From positions 114,411 to 178,410 of the forward strand of contig JAUIGU010000004.1 of assembly GCA_030432595.1 (NCBI GenBank): a DNA stretch of 64,000 nt, written 5' to 3'. The notes below the pieces were generated by a model. It was given only the letters and a program-made list of their open reading frames with translations, was not told where the DNA came from and ran no database searches. The stretch comes from Phycisphaerae bacterium. GTDB taxonomy: Bacteria > Planctomycetota > Phycisphaerae > Phycisphaerales > Phycisphaeraceae. Shown piece by piece: positions 17,471 to 27,109 of the stretch. Position 1 is the stretch's first letter, and the number at the start of each line of letters is the position of its first letter. Both the position numbers and the translations under genes were made by a program.

Positions 17471-20400
17471 CTATCGGGGGCGGACGCGGCGGGCCTTTGC
17501 AAACAGCACGAACAGTGCGAGCGTTGCCGCCGGCTCGGGCACGTTCAGCCCGCGGAAGTCCGGCGCGGCGGCGCTGCCCCAGTTCTGCAGGATGATGTCC
17601 AGGTCGCCCTGTTCGACCTGACCGTTGCTGTTGATGTCGCCGCCGCCGAACCAGGTGCCCTCGGTTGCGCCCCAGTTCTGGAGGACGGCATCGAGGTCGC
17701 CCTGCTCGACCTGGCCGGAGTTGTTGAGGTCGCCGGCGGTCCAGAAGGCTTCGTTGAGGCCCCAGCGCTGGAGGACGGCGTCGAGGTCGGCCTGTTCGAC
17801 CTGGCCGTTGCCGTTGTAGTCGCCGGTGTACCAGTCGGCGTCGGCGCTTCCCCAGTTCTGCAGGACCGCGTCGAGGTCGGCCTGCTCGATGCTGCCGTTG
17901 AAGTTCGCGTCGCCGATGAGCGCGGCACGCAGGGTGATGCGGTCGGATTCCTCGAACATGACCCACTGGTGGTCGGCGTCGATCTCAAGACCCGAGATGA
18001 GGTCGAACTGCCCGGTGATGCCGTCGTCGGTGACGAGGATGTCGATGGGTTTGCCGTAGGCGGTCTCGATGACGGTGGGATCGGTGACGAGCACGAGGAT
18101 GCCGGACAACTCGGCGGACTTGGCGAGGAGTTGGTCGTGGTCCTCGCCGGCTTCGGGGCCGAACAGCTCGATGGTGAGCCGGCCGAAGCTCTCCTGGGTG
18201 TAGGTGCCGAAGGTCTGGAGGATGCCGGCGGAGCTGCCGGGATCGACGCGGCCGGCGTTGGTGATGCCGCCGGAGATGCGCCCGCTGCCGGAGAGGTTGA
18301 CGGAGCTGTTGAGGCTGAGGTTGTCGGCTTCGAGGACGCCGTCGATGATCAGGTCGCCGCCGAGGTCCTCGAAGAGTCCGTTGATCAGGGCGTAGCTGTC
18401 GACGTCGACCGTGAGCGAGCCGGCGTGGGCGAAGTTGCCGTTGACAACGAGGTTCGCGCCGCCGAGCACGTTGATCTCGCCGCCGTTGAAGAGGTTCTGG
18501 TCCAGAGTCAGGACGTTGCCCGCGTCGAGCGTCAGCTTGCCGAGGTTCGAGGTCAGCCCCGAAAGCGGACGGAACTCGGCGGTGGCGCCGGCGAGGGTGA
18601 TGTCGGCGTTCTCGCCGAGGGTGGGGAAGACGGCGTTGCCGTAGTCGACGATCGCGGGGTCGATGCTGACCACGGTGCCCTGGGCGTTGACGTTGGTGCG
18701 CTCGCGGACTTCCCACTTGGAGTCGATGGGCAGCGTGGCCTCGTCACGGTTGAAGAAGTAGGTCCCGCCGATCACGCGGATCGTGTTGCTTCCGACCGTC
18801 ATGGACGAGGTGGCGTCGCCGTTGAAGGTGCCGCCGTCGAGGATGAAGTCGCCGCTGACTTCGAGGCGGGCGCCGTTGGTGAGGTTGATGGTGCCCGTGT
18901 TGGTGAGGTCGCCTTCGGTGATGAAGTGGTTGAGGTTGTCGAAGGTGAGGGTGCCGTGGTTGGTCTGGACGGTGTTGAGGTAGCCGAACCAGGCGCGTCC
19001 GCTGAGGGTGATGTCGCTGCGGTTGGTGGCCATGAAGGTGTCGTAGTCGTTGACGTCGTAGTCGTCGGCGAACCCGTCGGGCGAGCCGCCGGGCTGGCCG
19101 GGGTCGATGACGGAGAGGTAGTTCTCGCCGTCCTTGATGCGGTCGACGGCGATGAACAGGCCGGCGAAGTCGCTGCCGAGCGGAGCAAGGTTGCTGAACA
19201 GGGCGGTGGGCGTGGGGCCGATGATTTCCCAGGTGCCGGAGTCGAACGTGGCGCCGCCCTCGGCGTAGTCGCGGATTTCCGCGTCGACGAAGACACGGGT
19301 CAGGTTCAGGCCGGTCGTGCTGTTGGCGCGGATCTCGACGGTGCCGGTGTTGTCCAGGCCGATGGGCACGATGGTGGGTTCGCCGGTGCCGCCGGCGACG
19401 GTGCGGCTGACGCGGAGGCTGTTGTTGCCGGAGGCGAAGATGAGCCGGCCGGCGTTGTTGATCTGGATGGGGGCGCTGTCGTCGAACTTGCCGGCACTGG
19501 TGGTGCCGTCGAGCGTGAGACCGTTGAAGACGGCGACGCTGGTCGGGTCGATGTTGATGGTGGGCTTGGCGAAAAAGCTGACCCGTTCGAGGAAGCTGAG
19601 CTGGCCGCCGTTGGTGAGGTTGAAGGTCTGCGTGGCGGCGTCGGGGAGTTCCGCGTCTTCGGGTGCGTAGGCCTCGACGATGTTGAGGAAGCGCAGGTGC
19701 CCGCCGTCGATGTTGACCGTGCCGTTGCCGTTGAATTCAGAGTGGAAGTTGCCGGCCGAGGTGCGGAAGTTGAGCCTTGCGCCGGGCCCGACGTTGATCG
19801 TGCCGTCGTTGTTGGCGACGGGTGTGGTGACGGCGATGACCTCGGTGCCGACCACGCCGTCGCCGCGGAAGTCCACGACGCCGGTCGCCGTGTTGTCGAA
19901 TTCCATGCCGGTGAAGATTTCGCCGTGGGCGCCGTGCAGGTTGAGCGTGCCGGCGTTGACGAAGGTGTTGGAGACGTTGATGAAGCGGTCGGCGTCGACG
20001 ACCTGGTCGGGGAGGCGGACGAATTCGGGGCGTGGGCCGGTTGAGCTTCCGTCGTCGACAATGATCTCTTCAAGCGGGCCCTGCGTGAGGGCATAACCGG
20101 TCGCGCCGTCGAGGGTGATGGTGTGGCCCGGGCCGTTGAGCATGACGGCGGCCTCGAAGCGGGCGTGCTGGTCGATGCGGAGTTCGCCGCTGCCGGAGAT
20201 GACCAGCGTGCCGCCGGGGTTCTGGAGCGTGGTCATCTGGCCGCGGCCGTGGTACAGCCCGTCGTTGCGGAAGGTCGGCAACTCCCACACCCGATTGCCG
20301 AACTGCTCGTAGGTCGAGCCCTCGAGGATGTGGATGCCCCACGACTCGGTGACGCGCGTCGGGTCGTCGTACTGCGTAATGCTCACGGCGTCGGCGGGGA

Positions 20401-22249
20401 GGCCCGCGGCTTCGAGCAGCTCGTTGGAGTCGCTGTACGCGCCGTTGTCGGTCACGGAGATCGGCGTGAAGTCAATGATGCTCTCTGACGACGTGTCGCC
20501 CTGCCCGATGACCAGCGTGACCATCGGCAGCGTGCTCGACTGCACCAGCGTGTGCCCGTCGAGCTTGCGTACGTTGCTGCCGGGGAATTGTGCGTCGAAT
20601 TCACCGCTACTGGTGAAATATGCGAGCACGGTCGGCGCGGGCGTGATCGTGAAGCTCGCATCGGGCAGCTCGCCGCTGAGAGCGAAGGGCGTGATGTCCG
20701 CCTCGTCGCTGTAGAGCTCGAGCTCCAGCTCGCCGAGCAGGTCGCCCAGCAGCGACGTGCGCGTGCGGAACAGCGGCGGCAGCGACAGCTCGACCGCGTC
20801 GAGCACGTTCAGACTCTCCAACTCCAGCAGCGTAAACTCGAGGTAGTCGGTCAGGAAGAACGCGCCACGCTTGCTCTGCGAACCCGTGAGGTTGTCGAAA
20901 GATACGAGCACATCCACCGCCTCGGGGTCCAGCAGCGCGATCTCCGGCAGGTTCGACCAGTCCGCGACGAACGTGTCCGAGAGCGTGATCGCGCCGTCTT
21001 CGTTGATGGCGACGGTCGCGGGCGTCACGCCGTCCGAGGCCTTGACGAAGCTGAGCGTGACCTCGAAGTCGGGGTTGATCTCGACGGACTCGCGGAAGCC
21101 GACCTCGGGGCCGTACTTGAGGTCGATGATGTCGGCGACAATCTCGGCGATCTTGGTGTTGCCGATCTTGATGTCTTCCTCGATGCGGGTGAACGACTGC
21201 CCGGTCGCGAGGCCCGCGGCGATGCCGTCCAGGTCGAGCCCGAGGCGGAACAGCGCCGACTCGGCGGAGAAGCCGAGGCTGTCGTCGTCCATCGTGGTGG
21301 TGATCTCGAGGTTGCGCCCGGTGCCGGTGCCGAGCAGGTCCCCGCCGGTGCCGAAGGGATTGACGACCTGCATCTCGCCCAGGTCGATGCGCGGCTTGGG
21401 GCCGCTGGGGTTGTTCTTGTCTTCGACGTTGGTGCTGAACTGCTTGCTCGCGAGGAACTCGCCGTCGCCCAGCGAGCCGAGCTGTTGCTCGAGCGGGATG
21501 CCCAGCACCTCGACGCCCTCGAACGCGGTGAACGTCGGCGGCAGCGGGTTGCCGTCGTTGTCGTCGGGGTCGAACGACGCCTGGAAGCGCAGCAGCGACT
21601 TGTTGGGGTCGTCCCGCTGGTCCAGGTGGATGCCGCCGGGGTTGAACGGCACGGAGTTGTAGGGCACGACCGGGAACAGCCCGTAGTCGATCCGGCTGGT
21701 CATGTCGAGGTTGAAGAAAAAGTCGATCTGCGCATCGACGCCGGGCAGTTGCAGGTCTTCCTCGGTGAAGCCGGGGTCGTTGACCAGGCCGGTCGTGGTG
21801 TCGAAGGAAAAGAAAGAGCCGGTCTCGACCGCGCCGTACGAAAGCGTGGGCGCAAAGTTGAAGCCGACGTTGTCTTCGAGCCGGCTGGCGGTGAAGTCGG
21901 CGGAGAACTCGAGCCCGACGTCGCCCCAGACCCGGCCGGCCATCCGCGCCCCGGTGCGGGTGTCGGCCTTGACCTCGGGGATGATCACCTCGCCGAGGAT
22001 CTTCACCTCCGGGATGACCGTCGTGTTGGGCGCGCCAATGATGCCGCCAACGGTGAACGTCTCGTCCCACTCGGTGCCGAGCGTGTACGACCAGTCGTCG
22101 ATGTCAGCCAGGGCGTCGAGGTTGCTGCCCAGGTCCACCGGGCCGGCGTTGCCGAACTGCACCGTGGTCTGGCCCGCGGCGGGCCACGCCAGGCTCATCA
22201 GAGCCAGATATGAAAACAAACCCCGACGTCTCCGACTCGCTCCGGTCAC
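17471..22249 (-). CDS. large secreted beta-helix-like protein with four dockerin-like modules and PEP-CTERM tail
   Basis: 1592 residues. The GTG at 22249 is chosen because GGGAGGTG lies 4 bases upstream; the frame is open to an ATG at 22303. A signal peptide (RRRRGLFSYLALMSLAWPAAG) is followed by about 550 residues of unrecognised beta-rich sequence, then some 850 residues with autotransporter/beta-helix-like repeats (N/T/G-rich rungs such as GTINLTNGARLEVSGDFIL). Near the end are four dockerin-like EF-hand modules (GDANFNGSIEQADLDAVLQN, GDYNGNGQVEQADLDAVL, GDLNNSGQVEQGDLDAVL, GDINSNGQVEQGDLDIIL). The tail VPEPAATLALFVLF plus basic residues is PEP-CTERM-like, predicted for exosortase processing. 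Probably a cell-surface or matrix protein; the next gene down has the same modules. Confidence 0.85.
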   Translation of the reverse strand: MTGASRRRRGLFSYLALMSLAWPAAGQTTVQFGNAGPVDLGSNLDALADIDDWSYTLGTEWDETFTVGGIIGAPNTTVIPEVKILGEVIIPEVKADTRTGARMAGRVWGDVGLEFSADFTASRLEDNVGFNFAPTLSYGAVETGSFFSFDTTTGLVNDPGFTEEDLQLPGVDAQIDFFFNLDMTSRIDYGLFPVVPYNSVPFNPGGIHLDQRDDPNKSLLRFQASFDPDDNDGNPLPPTFTAFEGVEVLGIPLEQQLGSLGDGEFLASKQFSTNVEDKNNPSGPKPRIDLGEMQVVNPFGTGGDLLGTGTGRNLEITTTMDDDSLGFSAESALFRLGLDLDGIAAGLATGQSFTRIEEDIKIGNTKIAEIVADIIDLKYGPEVGFRESVEINPDFEVTLSFVKASDGVTPATVAINEDGAITLSDTFVADWSNLPEIALLDPEAVDVLVSFDNLTGSQSKRGAFFLTDYLEFTLLELESLNVLDAVELSLPPLFRTRTSLLGDLLGELELELYSDEADITPFALSGELPDASFTITPAPTVLAYFTSSGEFDAQFPGSNVRKLDGHTLVQSSTLPMVTLVIGQGDTSSESIIDFTPISVTDNGAYSDSNELLEAAGLPADAVSITQYDDPTRVTESWGIHILEGSTYEQFGNRVWELPTFRNDGLYHGRGQMTTLQNPGGTLVISGSGELRIDQHARFEAAVMLNGPGHTITLDGATGYALTQGPLEEIIVDDGSSTGPRPEFVRLPDQVVDADRFINVSNTFVNAGTLNLHGAHGEIFTGMEFDNTATGVVDFRGDGVVGTEVIAVTTPVANNDGTINVGPGARLNFRTSAGNFHSEFNGNGTVNIDGGHLRFLNIVEAYAPEDAELPDAATQTFNLTNGGQLSFLERVSFFAKPTINIDPTSVAVFNGLTLDGTTSAGKFDDSAPIQINNAGRLIFASGNNSLRVSRTVAGGTGEPTIVPIGLDNTGTVEIRANSTTGLNLTRVFVDAEIRDYAEGGATFDSGTWEIIGPTPTALFSNLAPLGSDFAGLFIAVDRIKDGENYLSVIDPGQPGGSPDGFADDYDVNDYDTFMATNRSDITLSGRAWFGYLNTVQTNHGTLTFDNLNHFITEGDLTNTGTINLTNGARLEVSGDFILDGGTFNGDATSSMTVGSNTIRVIGGTYFFNRDEATLPIDSKWEVRERTNVNAQGTVVSIDPAIVDYGNAVFPTLGENADITLAGATAEFRPLSGLTSNLGKLTLDAGNVLTLDQNLFNGGEINVLGGANLVVNGNFAHAGSLTVDVDSYALINGLFEDLGGDLIIDGVLEADNLSLNSSVNLSGSGRISGGITNAGRVDPGSSAGILQTFGTYTQESFGRLTIELFGPEAGEDHDQLLAKSAELSGILVLVTDPTVIETAYGKPIDILVTDDGITGQFDLISGLEIDADHQWVMFEESDRITLRAALIGDANFNGSIEQADLDAVLQNWGSADADWYTGDYNGNGQVEQADLDAVLQRWGLNEAFWTAGDLNNSGQVEQGDLDAVLQNWGATEGTWFGGGDINSNGQVEQGDLDIILQNWGSAAAPDFRGLNVPEPAATLALFVLFAKARRVRPR

Positions 22250-22466
22250 TCGGCACCTCCCATGGGGCCGACCGGCCCGCGGGTCCTTCTCACTGGCCAC
22301 CACGCACGACCGGAAGAACGACTCGATTCAGACGTGGTTCACGCGAAACGCCATCATGGCATCGCGCCGGTGGCGTGTCCAGACCTTTGTTATTTGAGTG
22401 GATTCCCGTGCGATCACGGCCGGCGTACACCCTCGCCCAACCCCCCGGGTTCGCCAGATGACCGGA

Positions 22467-23735
22467 TTAAGCCGCGCGAATCACCGTTTCGCGGCTTTCC
22501 CGTCGCCCTAGCGCGATGACGGCCACCATCGCGCAGCCGATCGTCGGTTCCGGAAGACCCGTGCCGGCCGACGTCGGCGCGAGCGCATCGCCCCAGTTCA
22601 TCAGCAAGCGGTCCAACTCGTTCTGGTCGATCACGCCGTCGGGCAGGTCGTTGATCCACGCCGACGGGACCCCGGCCGCCGACGTGTCGCGCCCCCAGTT
22701 CGTGAGGATCAGGTCCAGGTCGCCCTGCTCGACGCCGCCGGAGTTGTTCAGGTCGCCTTCGATCCAGACCGCGTTGCGCAGGCCCCACCGCCGCAGCACC
22801 AGGTCCAGGTCGCCCTGCTCGACGCTGCCGTTGCCGTTGTGGTCCCCGTCCGCCGGTCCCGTCCCGTTGTTCCCCCAGTTCAGCAGCACGGCGTCGAGCT
22901 CGGTCTGCCCCACGTTCGGGGAATACGTCGGGTCCAAGTGGTGCAGGGCGACATCGGCGTAGAGGTACCCCATCGTGATGAAGCTCCCGCCGGCGTAATG
23001 CACCAGGTCGTCGCTGAGCGACAGCACGTCCGCATTGACCAGGTAGTTGTTCGGCGACAGCGCGGTGAAGTCCGCCTTGGCCTGGTTGACGATCGGGCCG
23101 CCGCCGTCCTTGTCCAGCGCGGCGCTGTGGTGTGTGGTCTGGATGAAGGGCATATCGGGCTGGCCGATGTTGGCCCGCACGCCTGCCGCGAGATCGACCA
23201 GGTTCTCGTAGTAAAGCGGCGCGCACACCGTGCACCGCGCATCGGCGCTGCTCTGCGTCCAGAAGAAGATGAAGCGCGGGTCGTACCCGTCGGCCTCGAC
23301 CTGAGCCTTCATCGCCGACATCTCCGACAGCAGGATGTCGTACATCACTTTGCCCGGCTTCCAGTACTGGTTGAGCCCGGTGGCGTTGCGTGCGGTCTTG
23401 CCGGCGTAGACGGGTTCGGAGACGTGCTGCTCAAACGTCCGCGCCAGGGTGATCTCGGCACCAAAGGTCGACCCGGGCGCGAGGTTGCGGTCCAGCGGCC
23501 CGTAGCCTGTGCCCGGTTCGCCGAACGTCCGGACGTAGTAGCGGTACGGGATGTCGGGGTACGGGTCGTCCCAATCGGCGGGGAGCAGGTTGGCGGCGCC
23601 CGTGCCGACGGCGTTGGACTGGCCGGCGTGCCAGAGCACGTAGGCGATCGGCGCGGCGTCCGCCCGCGCGACAAACACGGCCGCCACGAGGAGGCACATG
23701 CGCTCGATCATCACGCGAATCTGCGGAAGGGTCAT
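22467..23735 (-). CDS. secreted SGNH-type esterase-like protein with dockerin-like modules and PEP-CTERM-like tail
   Basis: 422 residues from the ATG at 23735; the frame is open to a GTG at 23786. Signal peptide MCLLVAAVFVARADA. The domain (residues about 30-270) opens with YVLWHAGQSNAVGTG, the GQSN block of sialate-O-acetylesterase-like SGNH hydrolases in which the Ser is the nucleophile, and also has FFWTQSSADA and a later GGSFITMGYLYAD. These suggest removal of acyl groups from polysaccharides. Four dockerin-like units follow (for example GDHNGNGSVEQGDLDLVL and GDLNNSGGVEQGDLDLIL), two of them degenerate. The C-terminus LPEPTIGCAMVAVIALGRR is PEP-CTERM-like. It lies 217 bases upstream of the large secreted protein on the same strand. 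Confidence 0.75.
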   Translation of the reverse strand: MTLPQIRVMIERMCLLVAAVFVARADAAPIAYVLWHAGQSNAVGTGAANLLPADWDDPYPDIPYRYYVRTFGEPGTGYGPLDRNLAPGSTFGAEITLARTFEQHVSEPVYAGKTARNATGLNQYWKPGKVMYDILLSEMSAMKAQVEADGYDPRFIFFWTQSSADARCTVCAPLYYENLVDLAAGVRANIGQPDMPFIQTTHHSAALDKDGGGPIVNQAKADFTALSPNNYLVNADVLSLSDDLVHYAGGSFITMGYLYADVALHHLDPTYSPNVGQTELDAVLLNWGNNGTGPADGDHNGNGSVEQGDLDLVLRRWGLRNAVWIEGDLNNSGGVEQGDLDLILTNWGRDTSAAGVPSAWINDLPDGVIDQNELDRLLMNWGDALAPTSAGTGLPEPTIGCAMVAVIALGRRESRETVIRAA

Positions 23736-23859
23736 GCTTCGATTCCAGCCGATCCGGTACTCACCCGGGGACCGCGGTACGGACACAATCTAGCACCGCG
23801 CCGCCCCGATCCGAAGCCCAAATTGTCCGACCTGAATCCCGGCCCTTCCCCGTTCACAA

Positions 23860-23933
23860 TAGCCGCGGCGGGACTCGAACCCGCACTGGACGGATTTTAA
23901 ATCCGTTGCCTCTGCCAATTGGGCTACGCGGCC
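23860..23933 (-). tRNA. tRNA-Leu-like gene with anticodon UAA and short variable loop
   Basis: Read on the minus strand: acceptor GGCCGCG/CGCGGCT (with a G1-U72 wobble), three-pair D-stem GCC/GGC with loop CAATTGGCAGA, anticodon stem ACGGA/TCCGT with loop TTTAAAA (anticodon TAA at 23897-23899, reading UUA), variable region of only five bases (CCAGT), T-stem GCGGG/CCCGC with TTCGAGT, discriminator A73. The D-arm and A73 are typical of tRNA-Leu, but the long variable arm of every standard tRNA-Leu is missing. CCA is not encoded. No terminator is obvious; a large palindrome lies just upstream. Confidence 0.8.
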
Positions 23934-23940
23934 GGGGAGC

Positions 23941-24032
23941 GATTGATGATAGATGATTGCTGAATGATGACTTCAGAGCTCACCACCTCGTGGTGATTCT
24001 CGTGCTGAAATCATCTCTCATCATTCATCAAT
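23941..24032. repeat. 92-bp imperfect palindrome of ATGAT-rich repeats
   Basis: The two halves (GATTGATGATAGATGATTGC and its degenerate complement ending TCATTCATCAATC) fold around a central CACCACCTCGTGGTG hairpin. It is much AT-richer than its surroundings and occupies the whole spacer between the tRNA and the next gene. Confidence 0.75.
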
Positions 24033-24039
24033 CCGGGTT

Positions 24040-25359
24040 TTATCCGTTCCCCACCATCAGCCTTAAGCGCGAGTTGCTGAGGACATCGACGACGCGGTTC
24101 ATGTCGTCGCGGTGGATCTTGCCGGCGCGGGCCATGCGGCCGGCGTTCTCGAGCGTGAGGCGCACCACCCGGCCGTCGGGGCGGACGTGCAGCACCGCGT
24201 TCTGGTTCAGCGAGATGCTGCGCAGCCGGCGGTACTTGTGGTAGATCAGCCGCTGGTCGGTGATGACGATGCCCGCCAGGCCCGCGTCGGAGTTGGTGAA
24301 GTCCGGGTCGTTGAGGTAGAGCAGGAACTTCTCGCCGCGCTGGAACTTGGTCCACGGCTCCAGCCGGGTCCGCACCTTCTCGGGCAGTTGCGTCCAGGCG
24401 TCGGAGCTGAGATGCGCGACATCCGTCCGCAGCTTCGCATACTCCGGGCCGCACCGGCCGTTCACCCGCTCGACCCACTGCACCGCGACCTGGCCCGAGG
24501 GCACGGTGACCTCGCACGCCTCGCGCGAGCCGTCCGTGCTCACCCGGCACGGCATCGACTCCAGCGGCCGGCCCGCGACGACGTAATACAGCATCGGGTT
24601 GTCGAACGGCGGCGTCAGGTCGTTCATCCGTCCGATCTCGCGCACCAGCTCGCGCGGCGTGCGCTTGCCGATGTCGTCGGTCTCGTACTTGAGTTCCAGC
24701 GAACGGGCCTGGTCTTCGCCCGTGGTCGTTCGGTTGACGAAGATCATCGGCCGGGCCGACAGTTTTTTGTTGGGGCCTTCGCCGCTCGCCGCGCAACGCA
24801 TCGGGAACGAGCAGCGGAACACCTCGTTCCGCAGCCAGCCCGGGTCGAACGCGATCCGCACGCCGTTGACCGACACGTCGCGGATGACCAGGTACGGCCG
24901 GGGCTCGGTGGGCGTCAGTTCCTGCGGGTAGTCGTCGGGCGACGACCCCGGGTCGCTGACCGCCTTGAGGATCGCCGAGTCGAACCCGTCGTCGCCCGAG
25001 GTCTGCTGGTGGATCTCGTCGATGGAGAGCAGGCCCGCGGCGCTGTCGTCGGACGCCTCCGGGGTGACCGGCACGCCCACGATGGTCCCGCCGGAGAAGC
25101 CGTCGTCGGATTCCTCCGGCGGCGCGGGCTTCGAGACACGGGCGGCGGTTTCGGTTTCTTTGTCCTCGTACTCGTTCTCGTGGCGGCGCGAGTCGAGCTC
25201 GTCGAGGACCATGTGCGAGACCGTCATCTCGAGCATTTCCTCGGCCGAGGGGATGACGAACCGCGTCTCGCACTTGGTGCATCGGGCCTTGCGGCCGGCC
25301 GCGGTCTCGGGCACCAGCAGGGGCGTCCCGCACTTCGGACAATCGATGGTCATCTGCAT
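24040..25359 (-). CDS. MJ0042-type zinc-ribbon protein of unknown function
   Basis: 439 residues; the ATG at 25359 has AAGGGGAA upstream. The N-terminus is a zinc ribbon, CPKCGTPLLV and RCTKCETRFVIP, the form common at the start of planctomycete and myxobacterial regulatory or unknown proteins. A disordered acidic linker (about residues 55-120) follows. The C-terminal 300 residues are a folded soluble domain with no motif that I recognise (it includes a VRDVSVNGVRIAFDP-like strand reminiscent of PilZ-type sequences, and YLNDPDFTNSDAGLAGIVITD). A PilZ-like or PH-like role is a guess. It stands alone, 184 bases after the hyuB stop. Confidence 0.7.
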   Translation of the reverse strand: MQMTIDCPKCGTPLLVPETAAGRKARCTKCETRFVIPSAEEMLEMTVSHMVLDELDSRRHENEYEDKETETAARVSKPAPPEESDDGFSGGTIVGVPVTPEASDDSAAGLLSIDEIHQQTSGDDGFDSAILKAVSDPGSSPDDYPQELTPTEPRPYLVIRDVSVNGVRIAFDPGWLRNEVFRCSFPMRCAASGEGPNKKLSARPMIFVNRTTTGEDQARSLELKYETDDIGKRTPRELVREIGRMNDLTPPFDNPMLYYVVAGRPLESMPCRVSTDGSREACEVTVPSGQVAVQWVERVNGRCGPEYAKLRTDVAHLSSDAWTQLPEKVRTRLEPWTKFQRGEKFLLYLNDPDFTNSDAGLAGIVITDQRLIYHKYRRLRSISLNQNAVLHVRPDGRVVRLTLENAGRMARAGKIHRDDMNRVVDVLSNSRLRLMVGNG

Positions 25360-25543
25360 GGCGGTTCCCCTTGGATCAAGCCTCGGATCAAGCGCTCCCC
25401 GACTCGGGCGTTCACGCCGGGCGGAGGCAGACGTGAGCCCGACGGACACGGTCCCCCCAAGGTATCGGCCCAAAGGCCCCGAGCCAAACCACCAAACCGT
25501 GGAATGCGAAGGAAATAGGGGATTTGCCCGAGACGGCGAGGGC

Positions 25544-27109
25544 TCACGCGACCCCGTACCCGCCGCCGCCGGGCGTGAGGACCTCGAGCTGATCGCCGGG
25601 CTCGACATCGAATGTGCCCTTGGCCGGCAGGTCGCGCGTCACGCCGTCGCGGGAGATGAGGCGTTGCCCGCCGGTGGCGCCGGGCTCGCCGCCGTGCAGT
25701 CCGTAGGGGGCGTGTTGCCGGCGTTCCAGCAGGAGGGTGACTCGGGCCGGGCGGTCGAAGGTGTAGCGGCGGATCACGCCGTGCCCGCCGCAGTGAAGCC
25801 CGTCGCCGCCGGAGCCGTCGCGGATGGCGTAGCGCGTGATCCGCATCGGGTAGGCGTGCTCGAACGCCTCGACGGGCGTGTTGCGGGTGTTGGTCATGTG
25901 GGTGTGGATGGCGTCGCCGCCGTCGGCGTCCGGCCCCGCGCCCGCGCCTCCGGCGAGGGTCTCGTAGTAGGCGAACGGTTCGGGGTCACCGGGTTGAGAC
26001 CCGATGAGGACGTTGTTCATTGTGCCGCAGGAGGCGGCGGGCATCCGGTCGGGCATGGCCTGTGCGAGCACGCCGAAGAGCACGTCGGTGATGCGCTGCG
26101 AGGTCTCGACGTTGCCGCCGGCGACGGCCGCGGGGGGTTCGGCGTCGACGAGCGTGCCGGGCTTGGTGCGGATATCGACGGCGTGAAGGATACCCGAGTT
26201 GTCCGGCAGGTCGTGCGGCGCAAAACAACGCAGTGCGTAAAGCACCGCCGACTCGGTGATCGCGCGGACGGCGTTAAGCGGGCCTTCGCACTGCGGGTCG
26301 GTTTCGGAGAAGTCAAAGACGGCGTCGCCCGTGAGTTCGACACGCAGCGTGCATCGGATCGCCAGATCGTCGTGCCCGAAGCCGTCACCATCAAGCATGT
26401 CCACAAAACGGTAGGTGCCCGGCGTGATCGCGCGGAGCGCTTCGCGGGTGGTGCGTCGGGCGTGTTCGAGCAGGGCGGCCGCGGCGGTTTCGAGTTTCGC
26501 GACGCCGTAACGCTCGGCCATCGCGTGGAGACGCTGGATGCCGGCATCGGTGGCGGCGGCCTGGGCGCGCAGGTCGCCGAGGCGTTCGTGCGGGGTGCGG
26601 GTTTGATTGGCAAAGGCGCGGACGGCGTCGTCGGTCCAGCGCGTGGCCGGCAGGCGCACACCCTCGTCGTCGATGTGCGTCGCCAGCGCCATCGACCCCG
26701 GCTCGGCCCCGCCGACGTCCGCGTGGTGGGCGCGGTTGGCGACGAAGAACCGCGGCGATGTGTCTTGCTCGAAGAACACCGGCGCGACCACCGTGACGTC
26801 CGGCAGGTGCGTGCCGCCCGCGAACGGGTCGTTGAGCACGAATCGCTCGCCGGGTTTCATGGTTTCGGAGGCGAAGGCTTCGATCACCGCCTTCACCGAC
26901 GCCGGCGACGAGCCCAGGTGCACCGGGATGTGCGCCGCCTGCGCGATCATGTCGCCGCGCCGATCGAACAACGCGCACGAAAAATCGAGCCGCTCCTTGA
27001 TGTTCGGCGAGTACGCCGCCCGCATCAGCCGCACACCCATCTCCTCCGCCGCGGCGGCGAAGAGCTGGCGAAACACTTCGAGTTCGACCGCGTTGAGGTC
27101 TTTGTTCAT
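25544..27109 (-). CDS. hyuB: hydantoinase B / 5-oxoprolinase beta-like subunit
   Basis: 521 residues from the ATG at 27109. [20 protein letters not shown] and the block [21 protein letters not shown] with [20 protein letters not shown] are the family's signature, followed by [19 protein letters not shown]. The product would form, with the adjacent hyuA product, an ATP-dependent hydrolase of cyclic amides (5-oxoproline, N-methylhydantoin) or an acetone/acetophenone carboxylase-like complex. The start overlaps the hyuA stop by four bases (ATGA), so translation is coupled. The C-terminus (LTPGGGGYG) is intact. Confidence 0.9.
   Translation of the reverse strand: MNKDLNAVELEVFRQLFAAAAEEMGVRLMRAAYSPNIKERLDFSCALFDRRGDMIAQAAHIPVHLGSSPASVKAVIEAFASETMKPGERFVLNDPFAGGTHLPDVTVVAPVFFEQDTSPRFFVANRAHHADVGGAEPGSMALATHIDDEGVRLPATRWTDDAVRAFANQTRTPHERLGDLRAQAAATDAGIQRLHAMAERYGVAKLETAAAALLEHARRTTREALRAITPGTYRFVDMLDGDGFGHDDLAIRCTLRVELTGDAVFDFSETDPQCEGPLNAVRAITESAVLYALRCFAPHDLPDNSGILHAVDIRTKPGTLVDAEPPAAVAGGNVETSQRITDVLFGVLAQAMPDRMPAASCGTMNNVLIGSQPGDPEPFAYYETLAGGAGAGPDADGGDAIHTHMTNTRNTPVEAFEHAYPMRITRYAIRDGSGGDGLHCGGHGVIRRYTFDRPARVTLLLERRQHAPYGLHGGEPGATGGQRLISRDGVTRDLPAKGTFDVEPGDQLEVLTPGGGGYGVA

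Noticed and set aside
17540..17930. Periodic repeats about every 120 bases, possible CRISPR-like array
   Set aside because: They encode the four dockerin-like modules of a protein; periodicity follows codons.
17297..20044. Long plus-strand open frame opposite the large secreted protein
   Set aside because: It is the reverse reading of a GC-rich beta-helix gene, is extremely Val/Glu/Asp/Gly-rich with no start signal, and has no recognisable domain. The minus-strand gene has a signal peptide, dockerin-like units and PEP-CTERM tail.
23860..23933. UAA tRNA as an ochre suppressor
   Set aside because: Anticodon 5'-UAA-3' pairs with the sense codon UUA; a suppressor of UAA stop codons would have anticodon UUA.
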